Notes: generated by a model from the letters alone, not told the origin. A DNA stretch of 64,000 bases from Planosporangium mesophilum (GCF_016863255.1 NZ_BOON01000007.1:31760-95759); one strand, 5' to 3'; positions 7,638 through 16,452 are shown, counted from the stretch's first letter. A program made the numbers and translations.

Positions 7638-9083
7638 GTGCCTGAGCTCGACCGCCGCGGGCGGCTGCTGGTACTGGCCATCTGCTGCATGAGCCTGCTG
7701 ATCGTCAGCCTCGACAACACGATCGTGAACATCGCTCTCCCGTCGATCCGGCGGGACCTGCACGCGTCGATGTCGGGACTGCAGTGGACGATCGACGCGT
7801 ACACGCTGGTGCTGGCCAGCCTGCTGATCCTCGGTGGCTCGACCGGCGACCGGGTCGGCCGGCGCCGGACCTTCCAGACCGGACTGGTCGTCTTCACCAT
7901 CGGCTCGCTGCTGTGCAGCGTCGCACCGAGCCTCGGTTGGCTCGTCGCGTTCCGGATGGTGCAGGCGGTCGGGGGCTCGATGCTCAACCCGGTGGCCATG
8001 TCGATCATCACCAATACCTTCACCGAGCCGAGGGAGCGGGCCCGTGCGATCGGCGTCTGGGGCGGCGTGGTCGGCGTCAGCATGGCCCTGGGGCCGGTCG
8101 TCGGCGGAACGCTGGTCGCGGCGCTGGGCTGGCGGTCGATCTTCTGGATCAACATTCCGGTCGGGCTGGCCGCGCTGCTGCTGACCGCGCGGTTCGTGCC
8201 CGAGTCCCGGGCGGCCCACCCCCGCCGCGTCGACCCGGTCGGCCAGGTCCTCGTCCTCACCCTCCTGGCGTCGTTGACGTACGCCATCATCGAGGGTCCG
8301 GCCGCCGGCTGGTCGTCGCCACGGATCATCGCCTTCTTCGCGCTCGCCGCCGCCGCGTTCGTCGCCCTCCTCGGGTACGAGTCGCGCCGCCGGGAGCCGC
8401 TGCTCGACCTCCGGTTCTTCCGCAGCGCGCCGTTCTCGGGAGCCACCGTGATCGCGGTCAGCGGGTTCGGCGCGATGAGCGGTTTCCTGTTCCTCAACAC
8501 CCTTTACCTCCAGGAGGTCCGCGGGCTCTCCGCGCTGCACGCCGGGCTGTACACGCTGCCGATGGCGGTGATGACCGCCGTCTTCGCGCCGCTGTCCGGG
8601 CGGCTCGTCGCCGCCCGTGGACCGCGACTGCCGCTGGTGCTCGCCGGCGCGGCGATGACCGTGAGTATCCTGCCGTTCACGCGGTTGACAGCGGACGTGC
8701 CGGTGGGCTGGCTGATGGCCGGCTACGTCGTTTTCGGCTTCGGCTTCGGCCTGCTCAACGTCCCGATCACCAACACCGCCGTCTCCGGGATGCCGCGCTC
8801 GCAGGCCGGCGTCGCGGCGGCGATCGCCTCCACCAGCCGCCAGGTGGGCCAGTCGCTCGGCGTCGCGGTCATCGGATCGGCGGTGACCGCCGGCCTCGGT
8901 GGCCCGATGGCGGCGCACTTCACGCAGGCCAGCCACGTCGGCTGGTGGATCGTCGCCGGCTGCGGGCTGACCGTCCTGGCTTTCGGCACGCTGACGACGG
9001 GGCGCTGGGCGCGTCGTACCGCCGAGGAGGCGGCGGCCCGCATCGCCCCGGCCAGGACCCCGGCCCAGGTGGGTGCGCGATGA
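7638..9083 (+). CDS. MFS drug exporter, DHA2 (14-TM) family
   Basis: A 481-residue exporter with about 14 hydrophobic helices. GTG 7638 precedes M-P-E-L-D-R-R-G-R, then helix 1 with L-D-N-T-I-V-N-I-A-L-P, motif A G-S-T-G-D-R-V-G-R-R-R and the Q-W-T-I-D-A-Y-T stretch typical of EmrB/QacA-like pumps. It is expected to export toxic compounds using the proton gradient. Its stop overlaps the MarR start (ATGA), so pump and regulator form one operon behind the 7582-7607 operator. Ligand unknown. Confidence 0.9.
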   Translation: MPELDRRGRLLVLAICCMSLLIVSLDNTIVNIALPSIRRDLHASMSGLQWTIDAYTLVLASLLILGGSTGDRVGRRRTFQTGLVVFTIGSLLCSVAPSLGWLVAFRMVQAVGGSMLNPVAMSIITNTFTEPRERARAIGVWGGVVGVSMALGPVVGGTLVAALGWRSIFWINIPVGLAALLLTARFVPESRAAHPRRVDPVGQVLVLTLLASLTYAIIEGPAAGWSSPRIIAFFALAAAAFVALLGYESRRREPLLDLRFFRSAPFSGATVIAVSGFGAMSGFLFLNTLYLQEVRGLSALHAGLYTLPMAVMTAVFAPLSGRLVAARGPRLPLVLAGAAMTVSILPFTRLTADVPVGWLMAGYVVFGFGFGLLNVPITNTAVSGMPRSQAGVAAAIASTSRQVGQSLGVAVIGSAVTAGLGGPMAAHFTQASHVGWWIVAGCGLTVLAFGTLTTGRWARRTAEEAAARIAPARTPAQVGAR

Positions 9084-9595
9084 AGACCCGCCCCGGGACC
9101 GCCGACAGCGCCGGGACCGCCGACAGCGCGGCCGGGCGCGCGGAGGCCGCGGCCCGGGTGTGGCGGGGGATGCGGACGCTCGTCCTCGACCTGCATGACC
9201 GGCGCAGGGAGGTAGGCGAGGCCCTCGGCCTGAGCTTCGTCCGGGCCAAGGCGCTGCGGTCGCTGGCCGCGGGCCCGCTGACGATGCGGCAGCTCGCCGA
9301 GCGGTTGGCGACCGATGCCCCGTACACCACCGTGGTCGTGGACGACCTGCAGCGGCGCGGGCTGGTCCGGCGTGGTGCGCACGCCGGCGACCGGCGGCTG
9401 AGGATCGTGACGCTGACCCTCGCCGGGGCGGACGCCGCCGAGGTGGCCGAACGCATCCTGGGGCGCCCGCCGGAGCCGGTTCTCGACCTCGACGACGCGG
9501 ACCTGGCGGCGCTCGACCGGATCGTGGCGAAGCTGCTGGGTACGGGCCGGGTTCCCGACTCCGCTGTGGTCGCGGCATCCGTGCGCCATGCTTGA
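9080..9595 (+). CDS. MarR-family transcriptional regulator
   Basis: 171 residues with a winged helix-turn-helix: L-T-M-R-Q-L-A-E-R-L, T-T-V-V-V-D-D-L-Q-R-R-G-L-V-R-R and the wing A-G-D-R-R-L-R-I-V-T-L-T. The first 15 or so residues carry a short direct repeat (T-A-D-S-A-G-T-A-D-S-A). It is coupled by ATGA to the exporter, so it is probably a ligand-responsive local repressor of that pump acting at 7582-7607. Confidence 0.88.
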   Translation: MKTRPGTADSAGTADSAAGRAEAAARVWRGMRTLVLDLHDRRREVGEALGLSFVRAKALRSLAAGPLTMRQLAERLATDAPYTTVVVDDLQRRGLVRRGAHAGDRRLRIVTLTLAGADAAEVAERILGRPPEPVLDLDDADLAALDRIVAKLLGTGRVPDSAVVAASVRHA

Positions 9596-9598
9596 CCG

Positions 9599-10297
9599 AT
9601 GACCGATCGGATCGGTTGTGAAATGTCCCACCTCGAACGCACCGTGCTGGACGACCCGCCGATGTCCGGCGTCGTCGGCCTCGACCAGCTCAGCCTGGTG
9701 CGGTTGCCGTTCGTGCCCGAGGTACGCCTGCATCTCGCCGTCGACCCGATCATCTTCGGCGCGCGGATGGAGGCCGAGCGGGGTACCGGGCTGGCGCCGT
9801 TCTGGGCGTCCGCCTGGGCCGGCGGCCAGGCCGTATCGAGGTACGTCCTCGACCATCCCGAGGTGGTCGCCGGGCGCCGGGTACTCGACCTGGGAGCCGG
9901 TTCCGGGCTCGTCGCCATCGCGGCGGCCGTCGCCGGTGCGGCGGCGGTGACCGCGAACGACATCGACCCGTACGCCCGGGCCGCCGCTACGCTGAACGCG
10001 CGCGCCAACGGCGTCGTCGTCCACGCCGACGGTGCCGACCTGCTCGGCGGCGACGGTGCCGGTGCCGAGGTGGTGCTCGTCGGTGACCTCTTCTACGACG
10101 GGTCGCTGGCGGCGCGGGTACTGGCGTTCGTCGAGCGGGCCGCGGGACGCGGGGCACGGGTCCTGGTCGGCGATCCCGGCCGGGCGTACCTGCCGCACGG
10201 GCCGTTGGAGGTCGTCGCGAGGTACGAGGTGTCGATGATGGGACCGCCCCAGGACGCCGAACTCAACGAGGTCTACGTGCTCCAGCCGCGTGGCTGA
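9599..10297 (+). CDS. Class I SAM-dependent methyltransferase, METTL20/Nnt1-like
   Basis: 232 residues. SAM motif I is V-L-D-L-G-A-G-S-G-L-V (about residues 97-107), followed by the acidic T-A-N-D-I-D. The G-D-L-F-Y-D segment and later G-D-P-G-R-A-Y-L-P resemble the ETF-beta lysine methyltransferase / nicotinamide N-methylase-like group, so the target may be a protein lysine. ATG 9599 lies 3 bases after the MarR stop; ATG 9623 is an alternative. It may be the third gene of the exporter operon. Family moderately sure, substrate not. Confidence 0.75.
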   Translation: MTDRIGCEMSHLERTVLDDPPMSGVVGLDQLSLVRLPFVPEVRLHLAVDPIIFGARMEAERGTGLAPFWASAWAGGQAVSRYVLDHPEVVAGRRVLDLGAGSGLVAIAAAVAGAAAVTANDIDPYARAAATLNARANGVVVHADGADLLGGDGAGAEVVLVGDLFYDGSLAARVLAFVERAAGRGARVLVGDPGRAYLPHGPLEVVARYEVSMMGPPQDAELNEVYVLQPRG

Positions 10298-10460
10298 TCA
10301 CCGCGGGGCGCGAGTTGCGGACCGAGATCTTGGCCGAACCCCTGCGGAGAGTCGCGCGTCGTGGTTGAGTCGAGGCGTCCGATCTGGCGTTTGCGGGCGT
10401 ACGCGGTCATTCGCACGATGAGGCGATCACGCGCGCGATGGGGCGGCGCGTGTACGTCCA

Positions 10461-10615
10461 TTTTTTGGGTAGGCGGACCGCCTTGTACCAGCCGGCTTAC
10501 TGCGGTCACGCACCAGGCGTCGCCGCCGTCGGCGGGTTGGGCGATGTGGGCCGCAGGCCAGAGCGGCTCCTGATCTGCATCCGCAGGTCATCGGGCCTGA
10601 CAAGGGAGAACGGCA
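10461..10615 (+). promoter_or_regulatory. Conserved cold-shock 5' leader, copy 1
   Basis: The 155 bases before the first cold-shock gene share ordered blocks with the leader of the second (43262-43412): TTTTTGGGTAGG (10462-10473, 154 bases before the ATG); GGGTTGGGCGATGTGG (10534-10549, 82 before); a hairpin GATCTGC-atcc-GCAGGTC (10572-10589); and GCCTGACA-n-GGGAG at the ribosome site. Spacing to the start matches to within 1-3 bases in both copies. It is probably an untranslated RNA leader controlling stability or translation with temperature. Bases 10298-10460 between the methyltransferase and this leader show nothing recognisable. Confidence 0.6.
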
Positions 10616-10819
10616 ATGGCACAGGGCACGGTGAAGTGGTTCAACGCCGACAAGGGTTTCGGCTTTATCAGCCCGGACGAGGGCGGCCCCGACGTGTTCG
10701 TTCACTTCTCCGCCATCGAGTCCGGCGGTTACCGCTCGCTCGAGGAGAACCAGCGGGTCGAGTTCCAGGTCACACAGGGCCAGAAGGGCCCCCAGGCCGA
10801 GCAGGTCCGCCCCCTCTGA
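10616..10819 (+). CDS. Cold-shock domain protein (CspA family)
   Basis: A 67-residue single-domain RNA chaperone. RNP1 is K-G-F-G-F-I (about 14-19) and RNP2 is V-F-V-H-F (about 29-33), after [10 protein letters not shown]. It binds single-stranded RNA/DNA and prevents secondary structure. It is about 85% identical by eye to the second copy at 43413-43616. It has a good ribosome site (GGGAGAACGGC) and sits behind the conserved leader. A perfect hairpin terminator follows, so it is a single-gene unit. Confidence 0.95.
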   Translation: MAQGTVKWFNADKGFGFISPDEGGPDVFVHFSAIESGGYRSLEENQRVEFQVTQGQKGPQAEQVRPL

Positions 10820-10879
10820 TCTCCGGCGGGGCTCGCGCCTGCCGCCGACTCGACGAGCCGGTGCGGTCCTTGAGCAACG

Positions 10880-10918
10880 ATCGGGTGCGCCGGTGCGGTC
10901 GGCCGGCGCACCCGATTT
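10880..10918 (+). terminator. Perfect 14-bp hairpin terminator
   Basis: Arms ATCGGGTGCGCCGG (10880-10893) and its exact complement (10903-10916) around a 9-base loop, followed by TTTCC. It lies 60 bases after the cold-shock stop and ends that transcript. Confidence 0.8.
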
Positions 10919-11019
10919 CCCGTACCCGTGGCGGCTGGTCCGTGCCCCGTACCGCCGGGGGGACGGCCGCCGGCTCGGCGCCCGCGCCGCCCGTCACCGG
11001 GGGTGGATACGATGCGGGA

Positions 11020-12744
11020 ATGGCGACCGAACCGGAGTCGCTCGCGGCAGCCCCCGGCTGGCAGGGGCCCTCGCTGCCCCTGTCGCCCCTGTCCCGGGTG
11101 CGCCTGGACGAACTGCTGCACGAGTTGCTGAACCGGGTCGGCGAGGTGGCGGCGAGCCGGGAGCGGCTGCGGGCGCTGCTGGACGCGGCGGTCGGCATCG
11201 GTACCGATCTCGACCTGCGCAGCACGCTGGAGCGCATCGTGATCGCGGCCTGCCGGTTGGCCGACGCCGAGTACGGCGCCATCGGCGTGATCGGGCCCGA
11301 CCGTACCCTCGCCGATTTCATCACCCACGGCATCAGTGACGAAGACCGTCGCCGGATCGGAGCGCTGCCTCGTGGGCACGGCGTACTGGGCCTGCTGATC
11401 GAGGATCCCCGGCCGATCCGGCTGACCGACATCGCCGCGCACCCCCGCGCGTACGGCTTCCCGGATCACCATCCGATGATGCGCAGCTTCCTCGGTGTCC
11501 CGGTGCGCATCCGGGAGCAGGTGTTCGGCAACCTCTACCTGGCTGAGAAGCGCGGCGGGGGCCAGTTCACCGACGACGACGAGGAACTGATGACCGCGCT
11601 GTCGGTCGCGGCCGGCGCCGCGATCGAGAACGCCCGGCTGTACGCGCAGATGCGCCGGCGCCAGCGTTGGCTGGAGGCGGCGGGGGAGATCACGTCGGTG
11701 CTGCTGGGTGAGGTCAACCGCACCCAGGCGCTGCAACTCGTCGCCTCCCGCGCCCGGGAGGTCGCCGAGGCCGACATCACGCTGGTGATGATCTACGACG
11801 AGGCGACCGACGCGCTCACGGTGGAGGTTGCCGCCGGCAACGCGCCGCCCGACCTGATCGGCGCGACGGTGTGCGGTTCCCGCAGCGAGTTCGGCACCGT
11901 ACTGGCCGACCGGCACATCGCCGTCGTGGAGGACCTCGGGAAGGCCACCGACTGGTCGGTGCCGCTGGCGACCGGCACGGCCCTGCTGGTACCGCTCGCC
12001 GCGGCCGGCGAGACTCTGGGGGCGCTCGCCGTGGCGTACCGGCGGGGCAGCGTCGCGTTCGCCGAGGACCCCGACATCGCGCTGGTCGAGACGTTCGCCG
12101 GGCAGGCCGCCCTGGCGCTGGAGCGGTCCCGGGCCCAGGACGAGCGGGAGATGCTCGCGGTGCTCGGCGACCGCGAACGCATCGCGCGCGACCTGCACGA
12201 TGTGGTGATTCAGCGGCTGTTCGCGGCCGGCATGCAGTTGCAGGGAGCCGCCCGGTACGCGACACCCCCCGAGGTCGGTTCCCGCATCGAGGCCGTGGTG
12301 GACGATCTGGACACCACGATCCGCGACATCCGGGGCACGATCTTCGAGCTGCGTACCGGCGACGCGGGCGACCTGCGGCACCAGATCCGCGCGCTGGCCG
12401 ACGAGGCGCGCTGCGCGCTGGGCTTCCGGCCGCACCTGAGCCTGGGCGGGCCGCTGGACAGCGCCGTACCCGAGCCGGTCCGGCCGGCCCTGCTCGCGGT
12501 CCTGCGGGAGGCCCTGTCGAACGTCGCCCGGCACGCCAGGGCCGGCGCGGTCGAGGTCAACGTCGTCGTCGACGGCGGGCGGCTGGCCACCACGGTCGTC
12601 GACGACGGCGTGGGCCTGGGCGAGGTCGACCATCACAGCGGGCTGGACAACATGCGCCGCCGCGCCGAGGAGCTGGGCGGAACGTTCGAGATCGGGCCGG
12701 CGCGTCCGTACGGCACCGCCCTGACCTGGGCCGTGCCGGTCTAA
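11020..12744 (+). CDS. DevS/DosT-like GAF-GAF sensor histidine kinase
   Basis: 574 residues: coiled N-terminus with L-D-E-L-L-H-E-L-L, GAF1 (about 55-200), GAF2 (about 215-370), a HisKA_3 dimer domain with R-I-A-R-D-L-H-D (His393) and a HATPase_c domain with D-D-G-V-G-L near residue 525. GAF1 contains H150-H151-P-M-M-R-S-F-L-G-V-P, which lines up with the haem-ligand region (His149) of mycobacterial DevS as I recall it. This suggests haem-based sensing of O2, NO or CO. It is convergent with, and overlaps by 4 bases at the stops, the DevR-like regulator, its evident partner. ATG 11020 was chosen because the conserved coiled start follows directly. Confidence 0.9.
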   Translation: MATEPESLAAAPGWQGPSLPLSPLSRVRLDELLHELLNRVGEVAASRERLRALLDAAVGIGTDLDLRSTLERIVIAACRLADAEYGAIGVIGPDRTLADFITHGISDEDRRRIGALPRGHGVLGLLIEDPRPIRLTDIAAHPRAYGFPDHHPMMRSFLGVPVRIREQVFGNLYLAEKRGGGQFTDDDEELMTALSVAAGAAIENARLYAQMRRRQRWLEAAGEITSVLLGEVNRTQALQLVASRAREVAEADITLVMIYDEATDALTVEVAAGNAPPDLIGATVCGSRSEFGTVLADRHIAVVEDLGKATDWSVPLATGTALLVPLAAAGETLGALAVAYRRGSVAFAEDPDIALVETFAGQAALALERSRAQDEREMLAVLGDRERIARDLHDVVIQRLFAAGMQLQGAARYATPPEVGSRIEAVVDDLDTTIRDIRGTIFELRTGDAGDLRHQIRALADEARCALGFRPHLSLGGPLDSAVPEPVRPALLAVLREALSNVARHARAGAVEVNVVVDGGRLATTVVDDGVGLGEVDHHSGLDNMRRRAEELGGTFEIGPARPYGTALTWAVPV

Positions 12745-13376
12745 CGCTTGCCGAGCAGCTTCGCCGCCAGCACGGCGGCCTGGGTACGCCGCTCCAGGCC
12801 GAGCTTGGCCAGCAGGCTCGACACGTAGTTCTTGACGGTCTTCTCCGACAGGAACATGCGCTGGGCGATCTCGCGGTTGGTCAGCCCCTCGGCGACCAGC
12901 GCGAGGATGCGCCGCTCCTGCTCGGTCAGGTCCCTGAGCTCGTCGGGCTGGTCGGGGCCGCGGCGGATGCGGTCGAGGACCCGGGCGGTGACGGCGGGGT
13001 CGAGCAGGGACTGGCCGGCGGCGACCCGGCGGACCGCGTCGACGAGGTCGGTGCCCCTGATCTGCTTGAGGACGTAGCCGGCGGCGCCGGCCATGATCGC
13101 GGCGAACAGCGCCTCGTCGTCCTCGTAGGAGGTGAGGATCAGCGCCTGGATGGTCGGGTCGATCGACCGGATCTCCCGGCAGACGTCGATGCCGCTGCCG
13201 TCGGGCAGTCGGGCGTCGAGCACGGCGACGTGCGGACGCAGCGCCGGGATGCGGTGCCCGGCGTCGACCGCCGAGCCGGACTCGCCCACGATCTCGATGT
13301 CGCCGTCGGCCTCGAGCAGGTCGCGCAGGCCACGCCGGACGACCTCGTGGTCGTCGAGCAGGTACACCCGGATCAT
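12741..13376 (-). CDS. DevR/DosR-like NarL-family response regulator
   Basis: 211 residues. The receiver domain has acidic Asp8-Asp9, phospho-acceptor Asp54 (V-L-D-A-R-L-P-D-G), Thr82 and Lys104, the same numbering as DosR of M. tuberculosis. A LuxR-type HTH occupies about 148-200 (L-T-N-R-E-I-A-Q-R-M-F-L-S-E-K-T-V-K-N-Y-V). It activates genes when phosphorylated by DevS-like kinases. Start ATG 13376 gives M-I-R-V-Y-L-L-D-D-H. A DevR-box-like sequence lies 33 bases upstream, so it may autoregulate and also control the divergent CBS gene. Confidence 0.9.
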   Translation of the reverse strand: MIRVYLLDDHEVVRRGLRDLLEADGDIEIVGESGSAVDAGHRIPALRPHVAVLDARLPDGSGIDVCREIRSIDPTIQALILTSYEDDEALFAAIMAGAAGYVLKQIRGTDLVDAVRRVAAGQSLLDPAVTARVLDRIRRGPDQPDELRDLTEQERRILALVAEGLTNREIAQRMFLSEKTVKNYVSSLLAKLGLERRTQAAVLAAKLLGKR

Positions 13377-13408
13377 GTGGCTTTTGTACCTGACGCCGGA
13401 GGGCGCGG

Positions 13409-13428
13409 AAGGGGCCGAAGGTCCCGAA
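13409..13428. promoter_or_regulatory. Candidate DevR/DosR box 1
   Basis: AAGGGGCCGAAGGTCCCGAA compared with the mycobacterial DosR consensus TTSGGGACTWWAGTCCCSAA: the right half matches 8 of 8 and the left half 5 of 8. It lies between devR-like (minus) and the CBS gene (plus). A near-identical core is present at 17626-17641. Binding is inferred, not shown. Confidence 0.45.
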
Positions 13429-13582
13429 CCGGCCGTGCCCCGCCCCCGGCTGGAGCGTGCCGGCCGTGGGTGCAGAGAGGCGAGGACGGGCCGCACTGCT
13501 CCACCCGACGGGCCCAACGGCCCTGTCGCCCGGGCCGGACACGCCGCACAGTGGGGACGGGCGCAGCGGAAAGGTGGCGGCC

Positions 13583-14107
13583 GTGCGACCGGTCAGGGTC
13601 AGGGACGTCATGACCGACATGGTGGTGGCGGTACGGGAGCAAGCCGGCTACCGGGAGATCGTGGACGCCCTCGTCTGGTACGGGGTGAGCGCCGTCCCGG
13701 TGATCGACGCCGACGACCGGGTCGTGGGGGTGGTCTCCGAGACCGACGTGGTGCCGAAGATGGTGTTCGACGGCGACGACCCGCGGGCACGCCTGTTCGG
13801 CCGGGGCCGCCGCCGTACGGCGAACCACGACGCCTCCGGCGACACCGCCGCCGAACTGATGAGCAGCCCGGCCGTCACGATCGGCCCTGACGCGTCCATT
13901 GTGGAGGCAGCCCGGTTGATGGAGGCCGAGTCGATCAAGCGCCTGCCGGTGGTGGGCGACGAGGGCCGGCTCGCCGGGATCGTGAGCCGCCGGGACCTGC
14001 TGCGGGGCTGCCTGATGCCGGACGCGGTCACCGCCGGGGACGAGCCTCGTCGCCGTCCCGACGTGGCGGATCGCAGCAGCCGCTACATCTTCGAAGCCGG
14101 CCTGTGA
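13583..14107 (+). CDS. Two-CBS-domain protein
   Basis: 174 residues with two CBS motifs: V-R-D-V-M-T-D-M-V-V with V-S-A-V-P-V-I-D (about 5-60), and A-A-E-L-M-S-S-P-A-V-T-I with I-K-R-L-P-V-V-G (about 90-145). Such Bateman modules bind adenine nucleotides and act as energy sensors. GTG 13583 has GGAAAGG 8 bases upstream; GTG 13574 is in frame but overlaps that site. Its stop overlaps the cNMP-binding gene by one base (TGATG), so the two are coupled. Similar proteins are common in actinomycete hypoxia regions. Target unknown. Confidence 0.85.
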   Translation: MRPVRVRDVMTDMVVAVREQAGYREIVDALVWYGVSAVPVIDADDRVVGVVSETDVVPKMVFDGDDPRARLFGRGRRRTANHDASGDTAAELMSSPAVTIGPDASIVEAARLMEAESIKRLPVVGDEGRLAGIVSRRDLLRGCLMPDAVTAGDEPRRRPDVADRSSRYIFEAGL

Positions 14108-14631
14108 TGGAGACCGCGTACGACCTGCTGGCCGCGCAGCCCTTCCTGGCCGGACTGTCACCCGAGCACCTGCGGCAGCTGTCGTACCTGGCGAGCCGCA
14201 CCGTGATCCACACCGGGAGCCGGGTGTTCTCGGAGGGCAGCCGGGCCGACCGGTTCTGGTTCGTCAACCGGGGACGGGTCGAGCTGTCCACCCATGTACC
14301 CGGGCGGGGCGACGTGGTGGTGGAGACGCTCGGCCCCGGCGCGGTACTGGGCTGGTCGTGGCTGTTCCCGCCGTACCAGTGGCACTTCGACGCGTACGCG
14401 GTGGAGACGACGTTCGCGGTGCGGATGGACGGGTTCGGGGTCCGCCGGCTGTGCGACGCCGACCACGAGCTCGGTTACCAGTTGATCCGGCGGTTCATGC
14501 AGGTGGCGGTGGACCGGTTGCAGAAGACGAGGATGCGCCTGCTCGAGCTGTACGCCGTCCGGTCGGAGATCAGTTGCGGGTACGGGCGATCAGCACCGGA
14601 CAGTCGGCGTGGTGTAGCAGGTGCTGGCTGA
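14107..14631 (+). CDS. Cyclic-nucleotide-binding-domain protein without DNA-binding domain
   Basis: 174 residues containing one Crp-like sensor domain (about 12-125): G-S-R-V-F-S-E-G-S-R-A-D-R-F-W-F-V-N-R-G-R-V and G-P-G-A-V-L-G-W-S-W-L-F-P-P. A Crp/Fnr helix-turn-helix would follow at about 140-200, but the protein ends in an unrelated tail. It is therefore not a direct transcription factor; it may transmit a ligand signal to its coupled CBS partner. The canonical phosphate-cassette Arg is not obvious (P-P-Y-Q-W), so it may not bind cAMP. The last 62 bases overlap the convergent USP gene, so the tail end is less certain. Confidence 0.75.
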   Translation: METAYDLLAAQPFLAGLSPEHLRQLSYLASRTVIHTGSRVFSEGSRADRFWFVNRGRVELSTHVPGRGDVVVETLGPGAVLGWSWLFPPYQWHFDAYAVETTFAVRMDGFGVRRLCDADHELGYQLIRRFMQVAVDRLQKTRMRLLELYAVRSEISCGYGRSAPDSRRGVAGAG

Positions 14632-15433
14632 CCGACCCCAGCAGCAGCCCGTCGAACCCGCCGTGGCTGCGGGCGCCGACGATCAGCAACTGCGCCTGCC
14701 GGGACCGCTCGGCCAGGATGGCGGCCGCGGCGCCCCGGACCACCTCGCACTCCACGACCACGTCCGGGTACCCGTCGCGCCAGGTCGCGAGCCGGCTGGC
14801 CAGCTCCGCCCGCAGATCGGCGTCGAGCCGCTCCGCGTCGTACCCGATCGGCGGCATCCCGCCGGTCCACGGCGGAAGGGGCGCGGTGTAGGCGGTGACC
14901 GCCACCAGCGGAGCCTGGCGGCGCAACGCCGTCTCGGCGAAGGCCGTACGGAGGGCCTGCTGCGCGGAGTGTGAGCTGTCGACGCCCACGACGACCGGGC
15001 CGATCGCGGTGTTGGCGCGCCCCCGCACGACCACCACCGGGCCCGGGGAGTGCGCCGACACCTGGGCGCTGGCCGACCCGAGCAGCAGGCCGGTGAACCC
15101 GCCCCGGCCACCGTCGCCCACGACGACCAGTCCGGCGTCGCGGGCCGCCTCGAGCATCACCTTGACCGGGTGGCCGGCGACGGTACGGCCGCGCACCTCG
15201 GACGTGATCGTACGGGCCGAGGCCACCGCCTCGTCGACGATCTCTCGCGCGCGCTGCTCCGTCACGGGCGGGCGGGCCTCACCGCGGCCGGGGAGGTGGC
15301 CGCCGAGCGGGCGCCACCGGTAGCTGGCGAGCACGAGCAGCTCCACCTCGCGCAGCCAGGCCTCGGCGGCGGCCCACTTCAGCGCGGCGGTGCTGGCCGG
15401 TGATCCGTCCACGCCGACGACCACGACGGTCAT
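14570..15433 (-). CDS. Tandem universal stress protein (two USP domains)
   Basis: 287 residues: USP1 (about 1-137) starts V-V-V-V-G-V-D-G-S-P-A-S, and USP2 (about 145-287) starts P-V-V-V-G-V-D-S-S. Both end with ATP-binding motifs: V-V-V-G-D-G-G-R-G-G-F-T-G-L-L-L-G-S and L-I-V-G-A-R-S-H-G-G-F-D-G-L-L-L-G-S. The same two-domain form occurs in the DosR-induced Rv2623 and Rv1996 proteins. It is the last gene of a minus-strand group USP-aldolase-USP. Confidence 0.92.
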   Translation of the reverse strand: MTVVVVGVDGSPASTAALKWAAAEAWLREVELLVLASYRWRPLGGHLPGRGEARPPVTEQRAREIVDEAVASARTITSEVRGRTVAGHPVKVMLEAARDAGLVVVGDGGRGGFTGLLLGSASAQVSAHSPGPVVVVRGRANTAIGPVVVGVDSSHSAQQALRTAFAETALRRQAPLVAVTAYTAPLPPWTGGMPPIGYDAERLDADLRAELASRLATWRDGYPDVVVECEVVRGAAAAILAERSRQAQLLIVGARSHGGFDGLLLGSVSQHLLHHADCPVLIARTRN

Positions 15434-15533
15434 CGTTGCACCACCGGCCGGCCGGCGGCGCGGTACGACGACGGGGAGCCGTCCACGTCGATGACGATAG
15501 GCCGGTCGAACGCCGTTGTCACCGACCCCGTAT

Positions 15534-16427
15534 CTAGTCGCTCGGATACTTGGCGAGGATCTCCTTGAGCCGGGCGACGAAGCGCAGCGACTCGTCGTGG
15601 TCGCGCTGCCAGACGTTCCTACCGAAGATCAGTCCGGTGGCGCCGGCCTCCATCGCCTCCTGGGCCTTCTCGAGCATGGCCTGGTCGCCGGCCTTCTCCC
15701 CGCCGGAGATCAGTACCAGCGTGCGGTTGGCCGACCGTACGACCGCCTCGACGGCCTGCTGCTCGGTGAACTCGGCGTCGTAGCCACCCGGTACCCCGGT
15801 GCGCCGGTCCGGCTTGGGGAAGTTCACCTTGACGACATCGGCGCCGAGCTCGCTCGCGGTACGCGCCGCGTAGTCGACGGCGTAGAAGGAGTCCTTGCCG
15901 CCCTTGGCGTCGATCGCGTCGCCGCGCGGGTACGCCCACACGATCAGGGGCATCCCGAGCTGGTGCGCCTCCTCGCGGACCGTCCGGAACTGGGCGAAGT
16001 CCTGCTCCTGTACGGGCGAGCCGACGTACATCGTGTAGCCGACCGCGTCGGCGCCCAGCCGTACCGCGTCGGCGACGCTCGCATGCAGCGGCGAGAGCGG
16101 CTGCGCGTCCGGGGGGATGTCGGTCTTGCCGTTGAGCTTGAGGATCAGAGGTACCTCACCGGCGTAGTCCCAGTAGAACTTCTCGGCCAACCCGATCTGC
16201 AGGGCGACGCCGTTGAACCCGCCCTCGACCGCGAGCCTGACGATGTAGCCGGGATCGGCGGCCGCCGGATTGGTGAAGAAGTCGCGCGGCCCGTGTTCGA
16301 GCCCCTGGTCGTACGGCAGGAACAGGGCCGTTCCGTTGCCCAGCCCGTGCTTGTACAGGATCCGGTGCAGCCGGCCCTTCTTGCCGGTGTTGAGCCCGAT
16401 CTCGGTGAGCCGGGGTCGACGGGTCAT
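15534..16427 (-). CDS. Class I fructose-bisphosphate aldolase (DhnA/FbaB type)
   Basis: 297 residues of the DeoC/LacD/FbaB TIM-barrel group. Key stretches: L-P-Y-D-Q-G-L-E-H-G-P, a Schiff-base-type lysine in D-V-V-K-V-N-F-P, G-G-E-K-A-G and the C-terminal phosphate site G-A-T-G-L-I-F-G-R-N-V-W-Q-R. It would cleave fructose-1,6-bisphosphate or condense triose phosphates. ATG 16427 is chosen over 16439 because GGAGG lies 5 bases before it. It is sandwiched between two USP genes (26-base gap upstream), suggesting stress-linked control of glycolysis or gluconeogenesis. A related sugar-phosphate aldolase specificity is possible. Confidence 0.85.
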   Translation of the reverse strand: MTRRPRLTEIGLNTGKKGRLHRILYKHGLGNGTALFLPYDQGLEHGPRDFFTNPAAADPGYIVRLAVEGGFNGVALQIGLAEKFYWDYAGEVPLILKLNGKTDIPPDAQPLSPLHASVADAVRLGADAVGYTMYVGSPVQEQDFAQFRTVREEAHQLGMPLIVWAYPRGDAIDAKGGKDSFYAVDYAARTASELGADVVKVNFPKPDRRTGVPGGYDAEFTEQQAVEAVVRSANRTLVLISGGEKAGDQAMLEKAQEAMEAGATGLIFGRNVWQRDHDESLRFVARLKEILAKYPSD

Positions 16428-16452
16428 GGTGGCCTCCAAATGTCCCAGCGGG

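Noticed and set aside
10729..13620. A 963-residue minus-strand frame across the kinase and regulator
   Set aside because: It overlaps two convincing genes in other frames and reads as low-complexity sequence.
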